A stretch of 64,000 bases of DNA, from assembly GCA_965247915.1 (NCBI GenBank), contig OZ252048.1, forward strand, positions 1,922,001 to 1,986,000, in the 5' to 3' direction. Position numbers and translations under genes: made by a program. This DNA comes from JAKZRT01 sp965247915. GTDB taxonomy: Bacteria; Pseudomonadota; Alphaproteobacteria; Rhodobacterales; Rhodobacteraceae. Below, piece by piece: positions 9,683 to 18,087 of this stretch. The number at the start of each line of letters is the position of its first letter. Positions within the stretch are counted from its first letter, which is position 1. The notes below the pieces were generated by a model, which ran no database searches, was not told the DNA's origin, and was given only the letters and a program-made list of their open reading frames with translations.

Positions 9683-10263
9683 AATTCGACACCCGAACGC
9701 TGACTGCGCTGGCGCTCTATTCGGTGCGCAATCCCCAAGACGGGGCCGCCCTTTTGCTGGGGCTGGGGCTGACCCGCGATGTGGTCTGGCCGCTGATGTT
9801 GCTGGTTGCCGTCGTATCGACACTGCTGTTCGCGATTCAGAATGCTATCCTGCCGCAGCAGGCGGCGCTGGTCACGCTGTCGCCGGTTGGCGCCGCAGTG
9901 CTGACGGTGGCCTGGATGATTGCGATCGCGGGCAGCATTCACCTGATTGGCAGGTTGCTGGGGGGCGCGGGCCGATTTTGGGACGCGGTTCTGTTGATTA
10001 CCTGGATGCAGGCTATTCTGATCGTCCTGCAACTGCTGCAAAGCTTTGTGAGCTTTTTCACAGCAGCTTTCGGAGGTTTCTTTTTGGTGGCCGGATTGGG
10101 CCTGACTTTGTGGCTGCTGATCAATTTTACCGCGGCGCTGCACGGGTATTCGTCAAAGGCCAAAGCTTTCGGGGTTGTAATCCTGGCATTCTTCGCGACC
10201 ATTTTAGCGCTGATGCTGCTTTTCTTCCTGGCCGGCGTGGTGGTTAGGGGGCTTGGGGGATGA
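9679..10263 (+). CDS. Yip1 family membrane protein, second of a pair
   Basis: 194 residues from the ATG at 9679, which overlaps the preceding stop. A short soluble N-terminus containing the family-like segment TALALYSVRNPQDGAALLLG is followed by five predicted membrane helices (DVVWPLMLLVAVVSTLLFA, AAVLTVAWMIAIAGSIHLIG, a third around FWDAVLLITWMQAILIVLQ, then GFFLVAGLGLTLWLLINF and VVILAFFATILALMLLFFLA). Similar paired Yip1 proteins sit between sufD and sufS in relatives; a function in cluster assembly has not been shown. Overlaps the sufS start. Confidence 0.75.
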   Translation: MKFDTRTLTALALYSVRNPQDGAALLLGLGLTRDVVWPLMLLVAVVSTLLFAIQNAILPQQAALVTLSPVGAAVLTVAWMIAIAGSIHLIGRLLGGAGRFWDAVLLITWMQAILIVLQLLQSFVSFFTAAFGGFFLVAGLGLTLWLLINFTAALHGYSSKAKAFGVVILAFFATILALMLLFFLAGVVVRGLGG

Positions 10264-11501
10264 TGGACGTATCGACCCAATCCCTGGATATTTCGGCAAT
10301 CCGCGCCGACTTTCCGATCCTCGGCCGCGAGGTCAACGGCAAGCCTTTGACGTATCTCGACAATGGCGCGTCGGCCCAGAAACCGCAGGTGGTTATCGAC
10401 GCGGTCACGCGCGCTTATTCCCAAGAATATGCCAATGTGCACAGGGGCTTGCATTACCTTTCTAATCTTGCGACGGACAAATACGAGGCGGTCAGGGGAA
10501 CCATAGCACGGTTTCTTGGCGCGCCCGACCCGAAGACGATCATCATGAACTCGGGCACGACCGAAGGCATCAACATGGTCGCTGCGGCCTGGGCCGCGCC
10601 CCGCATTCAGCCCGGTGACGAAATCGTTCTGAGCGTAATGGAACACCATGCCAATATTGTGCCCTGGCATTTTCTACGCGAACGGCAGGGCGTGGTGCTG
10701 AAATGGGTCGCGCCGGACGGCACCGGCCACCTGGACCCTCAAAAGGTGATTGACGCCATTGGGCCCAAAACTCGCATCGTCGCAATTACCCATCTTTCCA
10801 ATGTTTTGGGAACCAAAGTTGACGTGAAATCTATTTGCCAGGCAGCGCGCGACCAGGGCGTGCCGGTGCTGGTTGACGGCAGTCAGGGTGCCGTTCACAT
10901 GCCAGTCGATGTGATGGACATCGGCTGTGATTTTTACGCGATTACCGGGCACAAACTTTACGGTCCCTCAAGTTCGGGCGCGATCTTTGTGCGCCCCGAA
11001 CGTCTGGCCGAGATGCGTCCCTACAGGGGCGGCGGCGACATGATCCGCGAGGTCACAATGGAAAATGTGACCTATGCCGACCCGCCGATGAAGTTCGAGG
11101 CCGGGACGCCGGGGATCGTTCAGCAGATCGGGTTTGGGGCGGCTCTGGAATATCTGATGACTATCGGGATGAACCGAGTCGCGGCCTACGAAGACGCTCT
11201 GGCGGCCTACGCGGCGCGGCGGCTGAATGGTCTCAACTGGCTGAACAACCAAGGCACGACGGCCACCAAGGCGGCTATCTTTTCGTTTACGCTCGACGGG
11301 GCGGCACATGCCCACGACATATCCACCGTGCTCGACAAAAAAGGCGTTGCGGTCCGCGCCGGCCACCATTGTGCCCAGCCCCTGATGACCCATCTCGGCC
11401 TGACCGCCTCCTGCCGGGCCTCGTTCGGGCTCTATAACACCACCGGCGAGGTCGATACGCTGGTCGAGGCCCTTGAACTTTGTCACGAATTATTCGCCTG
11501 A
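10260..11501 (+). CDS. sufS: Cysteine desulfurase SufS (group II)
   Basis: 413 residues. The PLP lysine is in AITGHKLYGPSSSGAIF (K232) and the catalytic cysteine in RAGHHCAQPLM (about C371). This short-loop context is diagnostic of group II SufS/CsdA enzymes, which usually need a sulfur acceptor such as SufE or SufU. The N-terminal FPILGREVNGKPLTYLDNGASAQKP is typical. Two ATGs stand in tandem (10260 and 10263); either may be used. This is the last gene of the operon here: the sufT (DUF59) and sufA-type genes that often follow are absent, replaced by tRNA-Arg and an integrase. Confidence 0.96.
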   Translation: MMDVSTQSLDISAIRADFPILGREVNGKPLTYLDNGASAQKPQVVIDAVTRAYSQEYANVHRGLHYLSNLATDKYEAVRGTIARFLGAPDPKTIIMNSGTTEGINMVAAAWAAPRIQPGDEIVLSVMEHHANIVPWHFLRERQGVVLKWVAPDGTGHLDPQKVIDAIGPKTRIVAITHLSNVLGTKVDVKSICQAARDQGVPVLVDGSQGAVHMPVDVMDIGCDFYAITGHKLYGPSSSGAIFVRPERLAEMRPYRGGGDMIREVTMENVTYADPPMKFEAGTPGIVQQIGFGAALEYLMTIGMNRVAAYEDALAAYAARRLNGLNWLNNQGTTATKAAIFSFTLDGAAHAHDISTVLDKKGVAVRAGHHCAQPLMTHLGLTASCRASFGLYNTTGEVDTLVEALELCHELFA

Positions 11502-11612
11502 AGTTCGCGCAGGCTGGCAATTTGGGACAGCGCGTGGCGCGGGCACCGGACTCTTTCTGCGGCGCTAAATAGAGATTGATGCCAGCAATCGAACCCCCTA
11601 AAAAGCGGCCAG

Positions 11613-11689
<77 letters not shown>

Positions 11690-11773
11690 ACTAAAACATT
11701 TCCTTTCAGTTGGTTGCGGGATTTGTGCAATAATTGCACTCTTTGAGTTTCTTTGCACCTGGCAAGAAACCCC

Positions 11774-12802
11774 CTATTTTCGCCCGTCCATGGCGTCCGC
11801 TGTTTCCCGCTGGAAATCAACATGGTGATGGAAATAGACACGTTCGAGTGTTTGGATCGACGTGCCAAAATATCCCGCCGCATCGGCCAATGGAACGCCA
11901 GCAAACATCGCCCAAGTCACGGCGGTATGCTTCAAGGTGTGCGGTGAGACGCCCTCGAGTCCTGCATCACGGCAGGACCGGGCGAAGGCGCTCTTCACAC
12001 TTGAGACCGGGTGTCCCCTGAACTCAACCGCCCAATTGGCCCCGTTGGCCTGCCTTCGCTTCATGTGCCCAAGCAGCTTGCGCGGCATTCTCACTGGCGG
12101 TTTGCGTTTGGTCGTTTTGCGATCATTCTGACCGGCGCGATAGATCACACCCTTTTGGCAGTCGATCCAGCCGCCCCTTGTCTGTGGAACGAAACGAAGG
12201 CCCAGAACCGTCTGTGATCTGGTGCCGGTATAAAGCGCAATGAGAATGAACCATGCGACGTGCCGTGATCTGGAATCGGACCTGGCTGCGCGGATCAAGT
12301 GGGCGACTTCGTCGCGGGTCAACCAGCGATCTTTCGCCACTGGTCTGTCCGGCAGGTGAACCCTTGGTGCGCGGGTGATGTAACCCTCAAGCAAGCAGTA
12401 TTCCACAGCCGCCCTCAGAACCCCCAGTTCGCGCCGCACGGTTCCATCTGATCTGCCCCGGTACTTGGTGTAGCGGCGGCAGGTGTTGCCGGTAATGGCG
12501 GAGACGGGCAGGTGGCCCCAGAAATCAATGAGCGGGACCATGGCGTAGCCTATGCGCTCCGGGGCGGCGGTGTGAGGCGCATGTTCCTCGCCGTACTTTT
12601 GCAGAACGTCCGCGACCGTTACTTGTTCTGGTTCATGCGGACCACCTGGGCTGTCCCGTTCGATGGTATATTTCGCGAGGGCCGTTTCAGCATGGCGGCG
12701 TTTAGTTGTGCCTGTTCGGATTTGCTTTTTGCCGTCGAGGATGACCCACTTTTGGTTGTCTTTCCGCCAATAGAGCCTTGCTCCTTTGCTGGGACGCGGC
12801 AT
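11774..12802 (-). CDS. Tyrosine recombinase / phage-type integrase
   Basis: 342 residues from MPRPSKGARLYW (ATG at 12802); the longer frame to 12955 adds unlikely sequence. The N-terminal arm-binding and SAM-like core domains are followed by a catalytic domain. First Arg is in ALYTGTRSQTVLGLRF, the HxxK-H box in SPHTLKHTAVTWAMFAGV, and the nucleophile Tyr in TLERVYFHHHVD. All catalytic positions appear present, so it may be active. The stop faces tRNA-Arg(CCG), implying integration at that tRNA. GC content and codon use are near those of the host. Confidence 0.9.
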   Translation of the reverse strand: MPRPSKGARLYWRKDNQKWVILDGKKQIRTGTTKRRHAETALAKYTIERDSPGGPHEPEQVTVADVLQKYGEEHAPHTAAPERIGYAMVPLIDFWGHLPVSAITGNTCRRYTKYRGRSDGTVRRELGVLRAAVEYCLLEGYITRAPRVHLPDRPVAKDRWLTRDEVAHLIRAARSDSRSRHVAWFILIALYTGTRSQTVLGLRFVPQTRGGWIDCQKGVIYRAGQNDRKTTKRKPPVRMPRKLLGHMKRRQANGANWAVEFRGHPVSSVKSAFARSCRDAGLEGVSPHTLKHTAVTWAMFAGVPLADAAGYFGTSIQTLERVYFHHHVDFQRETADAMDGRK

Positions 12803-13015
12803 TTTTTCACAAGCTCCTGAAAAGAATCTGTTTCGAATAAAGCTGATCTGCCCATCCGTATCAACAGTCCGTGTTCTTCGACGGCGGTGCGGAACGATTG
12901 TTCCTTCACGCTGTCTGACGTCAGCGCCTTTGGGACAGATATGAGGGTTTAGCATCAGGAGGATTTCTGATCTCCTTCGTGTTGAAGATCAGCAGACTAC
13001 AAATCGCAGCTTACG

Positions 13016-13713
13016 TCAGTGTCCGAATTTCGGGGGGTAGCTCACATAGAACTTTGGCCAAACTGCACTGGTTGCCAGTTCAATGAACTCCGCCTCGTCG
13101 TTTTCAGGGTCCATGATTTCCATGCCTTTTTCGATCAAACTAGCTTTGATTGCAGCCTCTTGATCGCGCAGGAACTGGGCCGACGCTGCGGTTGCCGCTT
13201 TACACGCATCCAACACGATCGCCTGACCCTCGGCGGACAAGTCCTGGAAAACCGACTCTGACACGATCAGCGGTTCGATCGAGAAGATGTAACGGATGTT
13301 AGTCACATACTTTTGGACTTCATAAAACTTCATCGCGTTGATCGTCGTGTAGGGATTGTCCTGACCGTCAACAACTTTTGTTTGAAGACCGGCAAATGTT
13401 TCCGACCACGCCATCGGCGTTGGGCTGATGCCCCACGATTTGTAAGTATCGATCATGATTTCGTTTTTTGGCACTCGGATCACTAGACCCTTCAGATCGG
13501 CAACCGAACGGACCGGTTTTTTCGAGTTGGTCAGAACGCGAAAGCCGGTGTATGTCCAGGCAATGATGCGCACGCCGGTGTCGTTGATCGTGTTTTCAGT
13601 AAGTTCCTGCCCGATCGGGCCTTGTGTCAGTTTCTCGGCGTCTTCGAGGCTGAGGATGACATACGACAAAGTGAAAACACCGACAGATGGCGAAAACGGT
13701 GTTATGTTCAGGG
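13016..13713 (-). pseudogene. TRAP transporter substrate-binding protein (DctP family), 5'-truncated
   Basis: The frame encodes the C-terminal two thirds of a periplasmic DctP-type protein. Family landmarks are the SPSVGVFTLSYVILS segment, GVRIIAWTYTGFRVLTN, the substrate-arginine region DLKGLVIRVPKNEI and GLQTKVVDGQDNPY. Similarity reaches upstream to about 13713, where an in-frame TAG stops it. The signal peptide and first ~100 residues are missing, and no dctQ/dctM genes are adjacent. It is a fragment, probably left when the integrase-bearing island rearranged. Confidence 0.8.
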
Positions 13714-13725
13714 TAGGCTAACGGA

Positions 13726-13774
13726 CTGGCCCGCCGCCGCTGCGTTATATGGAGACTACGCAGCAACGGGCCAG
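13726..13774. repeat. Large imperfect hairpin at a fragment boundary
   Basis: Outer arms CTGGCCCG (13726-13733) and CGGGCCAG (13767-13774) and inner arms CTGCGT (13740-13745) and ACGCAG (13758-13763) pair exactly; the bulges between them are CCGCCG and CAA. It lies just upstream of the truncated TRAP gene. It has no T-run in either direction, so it is not an ordinary terminator. Confidence 0.4.
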
Positions 13775-13786
13775 CTCAGCACAAAA

Positions 13787-13820
13787 GGGGGGTCATTTTT
13801 GGGCGCCGATAGGGGGGTCA
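13787..13820. repeat. Repeated GGGGGGTCA motif, possible IS end remnant
   Basis: GGGGGGTCA occurs at 13787-13795 and 13812-13820, separated by TTTTTGGGCGCCGATAG. Spaced repeats of a TGACCCCCC type are a feature of the ends of some IS21-family elements. No istA/istB genes are present, so at most this is one stranded terminus. Low-certainty call. Confidence 0.3.
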
Positions 13821-13824
13821 ACAT

Positions 13825-14028
13825 TCAATGCCGATTGACAGCCCAGAGCAGCAACGCGAGGGCGTCGGCCTCGTTGTCGTCGGCCGGTGCGAATCCCCGC
13901 GCGCTCACGGCCTCGATTACCTCCTGCTTCGGCGCGTTGCCGCGTCCGGTGACGTGGCGCTTGATGGTGCCCATCCTCGACGGTCGCCAGCCGCCCGCGC
14001 TCACCCTGGCGCGGCTGATGAAGCCGTT
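13825..14028 (-). pseudogene. C-terminal remnant of a phage-type RuvC-like nuclease
   Basis: The minus-strand frame ending at 13825 reads GTIKRHVTGRGNAPKQEV and then ARGFAPADDNEADALALLLW. The GKGNA-x-K and ADDNEADALALL elements are those at the C-terminus of phage Holliday-junction resolvases of the RuvC/RNase H fold, including the last acidic residues. Upstream the frame continues with FISRARVSAGGWRPSRM and then loses similarity. Only the last third exists, so it is non-functional prophage debris. It overlaps a longer frame on the other strand that looks non-coding. Confidence 0.45.
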
Positions 14029-14410
14029 TCCAGCGGCGTGGGAAGAGAAGCGCGCGGCATGGGATCGCTAGGAGGCGGGGCGGCTTCCGAACCACGGGTT
14101 TGCCACGATTTGCGCTCACCCGAGCGATCGGGTCTCGAACCCTCGGCCGACAAACGCTTGCTAACTCCCTGATTCTTTGTAGTATAGTTTAACCGCACCA
14201 AAACGCCGTGGTTCGCTTGTGTTGGAGAATGTGGGCTAACGGAGAACGAAAAGGGCAAATTCTGCTGCACTCGGCCAGCTGGAGCTCGGGTATGCCGGCC
14301 GAAACGCGCAAATTTCGCGCCGGTCACCATACCCAAACATTCAAACTGGACCTGTCACTGGGGGCCGGTCTCCACCGCCCGAGCGGCACGGGCGACGCCG
14401 GTTGTAACCG
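14029..14410. other. No gene recognised
   Basis: Several short open frames exist on both strands, but none has a recognisable motif, ribosome binding site or coherent composition. The stretch before the LRR gene contains an AT-rich patch at about 14170-14205 that could hold its promoter. Confidence 0.4.
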
Positions 14411-15157
14411 ATGGCGATCGACGACCTGATGACTCTAAAATGGGTTGAGCCGCCACCGATCTGTGAAGATGTCACGGAGCTTCACGACGAACCGGCGCGC
14501 CTCGCCGTCAGCGGCAAGACCCGCAACCTGTGGGCGCTCGGCGATCTTGCGGCGCTCGAAGCGCTCTGGGTATTCGACATCAACGAACGCCAGTTCGCAG
14601 AACTGCTGCCGGGCGTCGATCCGCTCTACCTGAGATTTTGCGGCCTGCGGGTCGCCGACCTGTCGGGGCTCGGCCGTCTTGACCGTCTTCGGGCGCTGGA
14701 GATCGATTGGAACACCAAGGTCACGGAGGTCGATTTTCTGCGTCAGCTCGGCGGCCTCGAACTCCTCGCCCTCGTCGATTGCTGCAAGGTGCACGACATC
14801 GGCGCCATCGCCGATCTCGGCGGTCTCCGCTTCCTCGAACTCTCCGGCGGCATGTGGACAACCTTCCGCCCTAAGACCCTGGCGCCGCTCGCCAGCCTCA
14901 CTCAGCTCGAACGACTGTCGATGACGTCGATCCGGGTGAGCGATCAGTCCTTGGTGCCTCTGGCCGATCTCACCAGCCTCCGGTGGATCGGCCTCTCCAA
15001 CCAGTTCCCGACCGAGGAATTCGCCCGCCTCTCCGTCGCCCTGCCGGAGACCGAGTGCACCCACTTCGCGCCCTATCTGGAGCACCGTGTGGACGACGAC
15101 GGGTCGCGACAGGTGATGGTGATCGGTAAGGGCAAGCCATTCCTTACGCTGCCCTAG
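14411..15157 (+). CDS. Leucine-rich-repeat-like protein with a premature stop
   Basis: 248 residues built of degenerate leucine-rich repeats (LGDLAALEALWVFDI, LSGLGRLDRLRALEIDW, LRQLGGLELLALVDC, IADLGGLRFLELSGG, LASLTQLERLSMTSI, LADLTSLRWIGLSN). It is probably a solenoid protein for protein contacts; no signal peptide or enzymatic domain is visible. It ends at a TAG, but the same frame stays open beyond it for 27 sense codons (DTAHLNRYVAQFMAMQKRF...) to a TGA at 15239-15241. That extension has protein-like composition, so the original product was probably longer. It sits in the accessory island. Confidence 0.65.
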   Translation: MAIDDLMTLKWVEPPPICEDVTELHDEPARLAVSGKTRNLWALGDLAALEALWVFDINERQFAELLPGVDPLYLRFCGLRVADLSGLGRLDRLRALEIDWNTKVTEVDFLRQLGGLELLALVDCCKVHDIGAIADLGGLRFLELSGGMWTTFRPKTLAPLASLTQLERLSMTSIRVSDQSLVPLADLTSLRWIGLSNQFPTEEFARLSVALPETECTHFAPYLEHRVDDDGSRQVMVIGKGKPFLTLP

Positions 15158-15320
15158 GACACTGCGCACCTCAATCGCTACGTGGCGCAATTTATGGCCA
15201 TGCAGAAACGCTTCCGCGAGCAAGGGGGGAATGTCGCGTGACGACGGGGGAGCATCCCAAGATCTGCCTCCGTGTCGAAACGACACTCACCTCCCAAATA
15301 GCACACTTGTTAAATTCTTA

Positions 15321-16350
15321 GGCTCAGTTTACGAACTGTATGCATGGCGTGTGATAGCAGCGGCCAAACAGGCTCGCGGCGAGGTCTGTGGTGTGAGTTT
15401 GATGAGATGAAACCATTGCAGGTAGTTGTCGAGATATTTTGTTGCGATGCCACGGTAGCGGCGCAGGAAATCCTTCAGTTGGCTGTGGCGGCTGTTGACC
15501 GTCTGAATATGAAAGGCGCCCCGGGCCCGTTCGCCGGCTGACAGATTGAGGGCTTCGTGGCGAACGCCCATTGCTGTCGCGCAGGGCGGATAGCCGCGGT
15601 GACCGTCGGACACCAGCACGATGTCCCTGTCGACGACCGGGCTGATCGCCTGTTTCAGCGTGTCGGCATTAACCACCGGAAGAACCGTGCTGAATGTCGT
15701 GCCATTACGGTCGGCAGCCACTAGAACCGGCACCTGTTCGCACGACAGGCCGCGCTTGCCAGCCTTGCCGCCTCTTTTGCGGGGCTTGCGGTCGAGGGTT
15801 CTCTGTCCCTTGTGGCTCTCCAGAACATAGGTTTCATCGACCTCGACGATCCCTTTGAGCTTTTGCGGGGCCTTCTTTGCAGCCTCCAGAAACCGGTGAC
15901 GCCAACGGAATGCCGTGTTGACGGCAAGATTACAGTGATCGGCTGACGCCCGAACCGTTTCTCCCGCAGCCAGGCATCCGCCAAAGGCCAACCATCGGTC
16001 TTTGTAGTGAAGCCCGGACAAGGGCGTGCCGGTAGCGGCGTTGAATGTGCGCCGACAGATCTTGCACTGGTAACGACGCAGGCCCCGTGCCTTGCCCCGT
16101 GACACCGCACCGGGCTTGCCGCAATGCGGACAGTGCCTATCAGCATCCACCGCAAGTTCGACCGCGGCAAGCGAGGAACCCGACCCTGTCCGCCCTGAAA
16201 ATACCGCTTCGGCCTCTCTACGCTGTGCAGCGCTGAGGCTGTCTATCCCGGCAAGCCAGCACTGAAATTGTTCATTGTCCATCGACATTCGCTATCTCCC
16301 TGAATCCAAAAAGAACATACCATGAACACATACAGTTCGTAAACTGAGCC
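15321..16350 (-). mobile_element. IS1595-family insertion sequence, complete
   Basis: 1030 bp bounded by inverted repeats beginning GGCTCAGTTTACGAACTGTA, identical over 22 bp at both ends. It is flanked by an exact 8-bp target duplication AATTCTTA (15313-15320 and 16351-16358), the length expected for IS1595. It carries one transposase gene. The right copy of the duplication contains the stop codon of the neighbouring disrupted gene, so the element landed exactly at that gene's 3' end. Confidence 0.95.
15329..16288 (-). CDS. IS1595-family (ISXO2-like) transposase
   Basis: 319 residues. The N-terminal zinc ribbon (CPHCGKPG ... YQCKICRRTFNAATGTPL) is the signature of the family. It is followed by a DDE-type core with IVEVDETYVLESHKG (first Asp), VLVSDGHRGY (second Asp) and the HIQTVNSRHSQLKDFLRRYRG end region, where an Asn-rich helix precedes the last acidic position. 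Full length and uninterrupted, so the element is probably active. Confidence 0.93.
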   Translation of the reverse strand: MSMDNEQFQCWLAGIDSLSAAQRREAEAVFSGRTGSGSSLAAVELAVDADRHCPHCGKPGAVSRGKARGLRRYQCKICRRTFNAATGTPLSGLHYKDRWLAFGGCLAAGETVRASADHCNLAVNTAFRWRHRFLEAAKKAPQKLKGIVEVDETYVLESHKGQRTLDRKPRKRGGKAGKRGLSCEQVPVLVAADRNGTTFSTVLPVVNADTLKQAISPVVDRDIVLVSDGHRGYPPCATAMGVRHEALNLSAGERARGAFHIQTVNSRHSQLKDFLRRYRGIATKYLDNYLQWFHLIKLTPQTSPRACLAAAITRHAYSS

Positions 16351-16772
16351 AATTCTTACGCTGACACAACTTCATAGAGCCCATATAGCTTACCTTCAAA
16401 TTTAGTCTTACTATATAGATGTAGCTGAACGGTATCTGTTGCTTCAGGCCCTTCAAGTAAGGCAGATACATTAATGATGTGTTGATCTCCAAGCTCTTCT
16501 TCGAATGAGAGACGGCCAAGACCAGTAAATACAACTCGACACCAATCATCTGAATACCCTCCAGCCGAAAATAGCTCAAATTTGAGCCCCTCTGTACTTG
16601 GTAGTTGCCCTGAATATACAGCTAACTCACAGGTTACATAAATATTTTTGTCTTCCTTTTTTGCTAAGGAAACTGGTCCACCAGCAGAAAAACTGACCTG
16701 CTCCCCGAAAACTGGTCCATTTGAAAGGAGGATCTGTTCGCTTAATGTTCACGAGAACGAGGAGAACAGAGA

Positions 16773-17039
16773 ATGCGCAAGTCACGGTTTAGCGAAGAGC
16801 AGATTGTTCGGATCATTCAGGAGTATGCGGCGGGTGCGAAAGTGTCCGAGTTGTGCCGTAAGCACGGTATGTCGGATGCCACCTTTTACAAATGGAAAGC
16901 CAGGTATGGCGGCCTTCAGATTTCCGATGTCAGGCGGCTGAAAGACCTGGAATCGGAGAACGGCAAGCTGAAGAAGCTGCTGGCCGAAACCATGCTTGAT
17001 AATGCTGGCCTGAAAGGGCTTCTGGCAAAAAACTTCTGA
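16773..17039 (+). CDS. IS3/IS407-group OrfA
   Basis: 88 residues: a helix-turn-helix DNA-binding domain (SEEQIVRIIQEYAAGAKVSE ending in the recognition helix HGMSDATFYKWKARYGG), then a leucine-zipper coiled coil (LKDLESENGKLKKLLAE). It binds the IS ends and is fused to OrfB by frameshifting to make the active transposase. Strong GAGGAG-like ribosome binding site upstream. Confidence 0.95.
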   Translation: MRKSRFSEEQIVRIIQEYAAGAKVSELCRKHGMSDATFYKWKARYGGLQISDVRRLKDLESENGKLKKLLAETMLDNAGLKGLLAKNF

Positions 17040-17065
17040 AGCCTGCAAGCCGCCGGGAAGCAGTC

Positions 17066-17932
17066 ATGGTTCTTTGCCGTGACTATCAGTTTTCAACTCG
17101 GCGGGCCTGTGGGCTGATTGGGTTTTCCAGATCGAGTAATGAATACAGAGGAAGGCCGGATCGCCATGCGAGGATACGGGAACGGCTGGTCACGCTTTCC
17201 GGCAAACACCGACGCTATGGCTATCGCATGTTGCTTGCCAAGCTTGGCCAGGAGGGTTTCAAGGTGAACGTGAAAGTGGTGGAGCGACTTTACCGAGAGG
17301 AGCGCCTGACCCTGCGCCGCCGCAATCGCAAGAAAATCCCCAAGGGCGTGCGCGAAGGCGCCTGGTGCCCGATCGCCGCCAACCAGCGGTGGAGCCTGGA
17401 CTTCACCATGGATGCGCTCGCCAACGGCAGGAAGTTCCGCACCGTCAATCTGAAAGACGACTGCACACGGGAATGTCCGGCGATTGATGTGGCCCTGTCG
17501 ATCCCCGGCTCCCGCGTGGTGGAAATGCTGGAACGGGTGGCTCGTGAGCGGGGGTACCCGGATGTTCTGACCGTTGACAATGGGCCTGAACTACGAGGCC
17601 GCGCGCTTGATGGCTGGGCAGATGATCACGGCGTGCAGCTCTACTTCATCGACCCGGGCAAGCCGACCCAGAACGCCTACATCGAAAGTTTCAACGGCCG
17701 GTTTCGCGAAGAATGCCTGAACTTGAACTGGTTCACCTCGCTGGCCGAGGCAGAAAGGATCATCGAGGACTGGCGGATCGATTACAATCAAAACCGGCCC
17801 CACTCTTCGCTGAACTATCAAACCCCGGAAGAATTTGCCGCAAACAGGCCTTTCCATAAACCGCAATGGGCAGCGACGCTTGAGCTATCTGAAGGCTCCG
17901 CGCCACCGCCCATTGCTCACGCCGCCGAATAA
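17066..17932 (+). CDS. IS3/IS407-group OrfB, DDE transposase
   Basis: 288 residues as an independent frame, phase -1 relative to orfA. It has the HTH_21 region (KHRRYGYRMLLAKLGQEG) and an rve integrase core with WSLDFTMDALANGRKFR (first D), VLTVDNGPELRGRA (second D) and PTQNAYIESFNGRFREECL (E). All three catalytic residues are present. It would normally be made as an OrfAB fusion, in which translation begins in orfA. Confidence 0.95.
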   Translation: MVLCRDYQFSTRRACGLIGFSRSSNEYRGRPDRHARIRERLVTLSGKHRRYGYRMLLAKLGQEGFKVNVKVVERLYREERLTLRRRNRKKIPKGVREGAWCPIAANQRWSLDFTMDALANGRKFRTVNLKDDCTRECPAIDVALSIPGSRVVEMLERVARERGYPDVLTVDNGPELRGRALDGWADDHGVQLYFIDPGKPTQNAYIESFNGRFREECLNLNWFTSLAEAERIIEDWRIDYNQNRPHSSLNYQTPEEFAANRPFHKPQWAATLELSEGSAPPPIAHAAE

Positions 17933-18087
17933 TGGCAAACAAAAGAGGAACAGAGACTACCTAAAAGTGGCCCTCAAATTGGGGGCAGGTCAAAACCAAC
18001 AATGGGAGTGATCGTATCATCGTCCAATTTTCCGAATTTTCGCTCTAGCGGCACAAAGAGCTCTTCATAGAATTTTTGATAATCCAT

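Larger units (their letters stand above)
16694..17992 (+). mobile_element. IS3-family insertion sequence (IS407 group), complete
   Basis: 1299 bp. The ends start TGACCTGCTCCCC (left) and TGACCTGCCCCCA (right, read inward), imperfect inverted repeats. The 4-bp target duplication AAAC flanks it (16690-16693; 17993-17996), as usual for the IS407 group. It contains orfA and orfB in overlapping phases with a run of six A at 17027-17032 before the orfA stop, a candidate -1 frameshift site. It splits the unknown AT-rich gene. Confidence 0.93.
16356..18087 (-). pseudogene. AT-rich gene of unknown function, split by an IS3 element
   Basis: Two minus-strand pieces form one gene. The 5' piece (17993-18087) starts MDYQKFYEELFVPLERKFG. 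The 3' piece (16356-16693) includes VTCELAVYSGQLPSTEG, FELFSAGGYSDDWCRVVF and ends LYGLYEVVSA, stop. Removing IS3 (16694-17992) and one AAAC target copy joins them in frame as 143 codons, reading ...ITPIVGFSAGGPVSLAKK... across the junction. The product is acidic, beta-rich and without signal or membrane segment; size and composition resemble immunity proteins, but I do not recognise a family. Its base composition is clearly more AT-rich than the neighbourhood, suggesting transfer. Confidence 0.75.

Noticed and set aside
13726..13774. Hairpin considered as an integron attC site
   Set aside because: Lacks the RYYYAAC/GTTRRRY core boxes and no integron integrase or cassettes are nearby.
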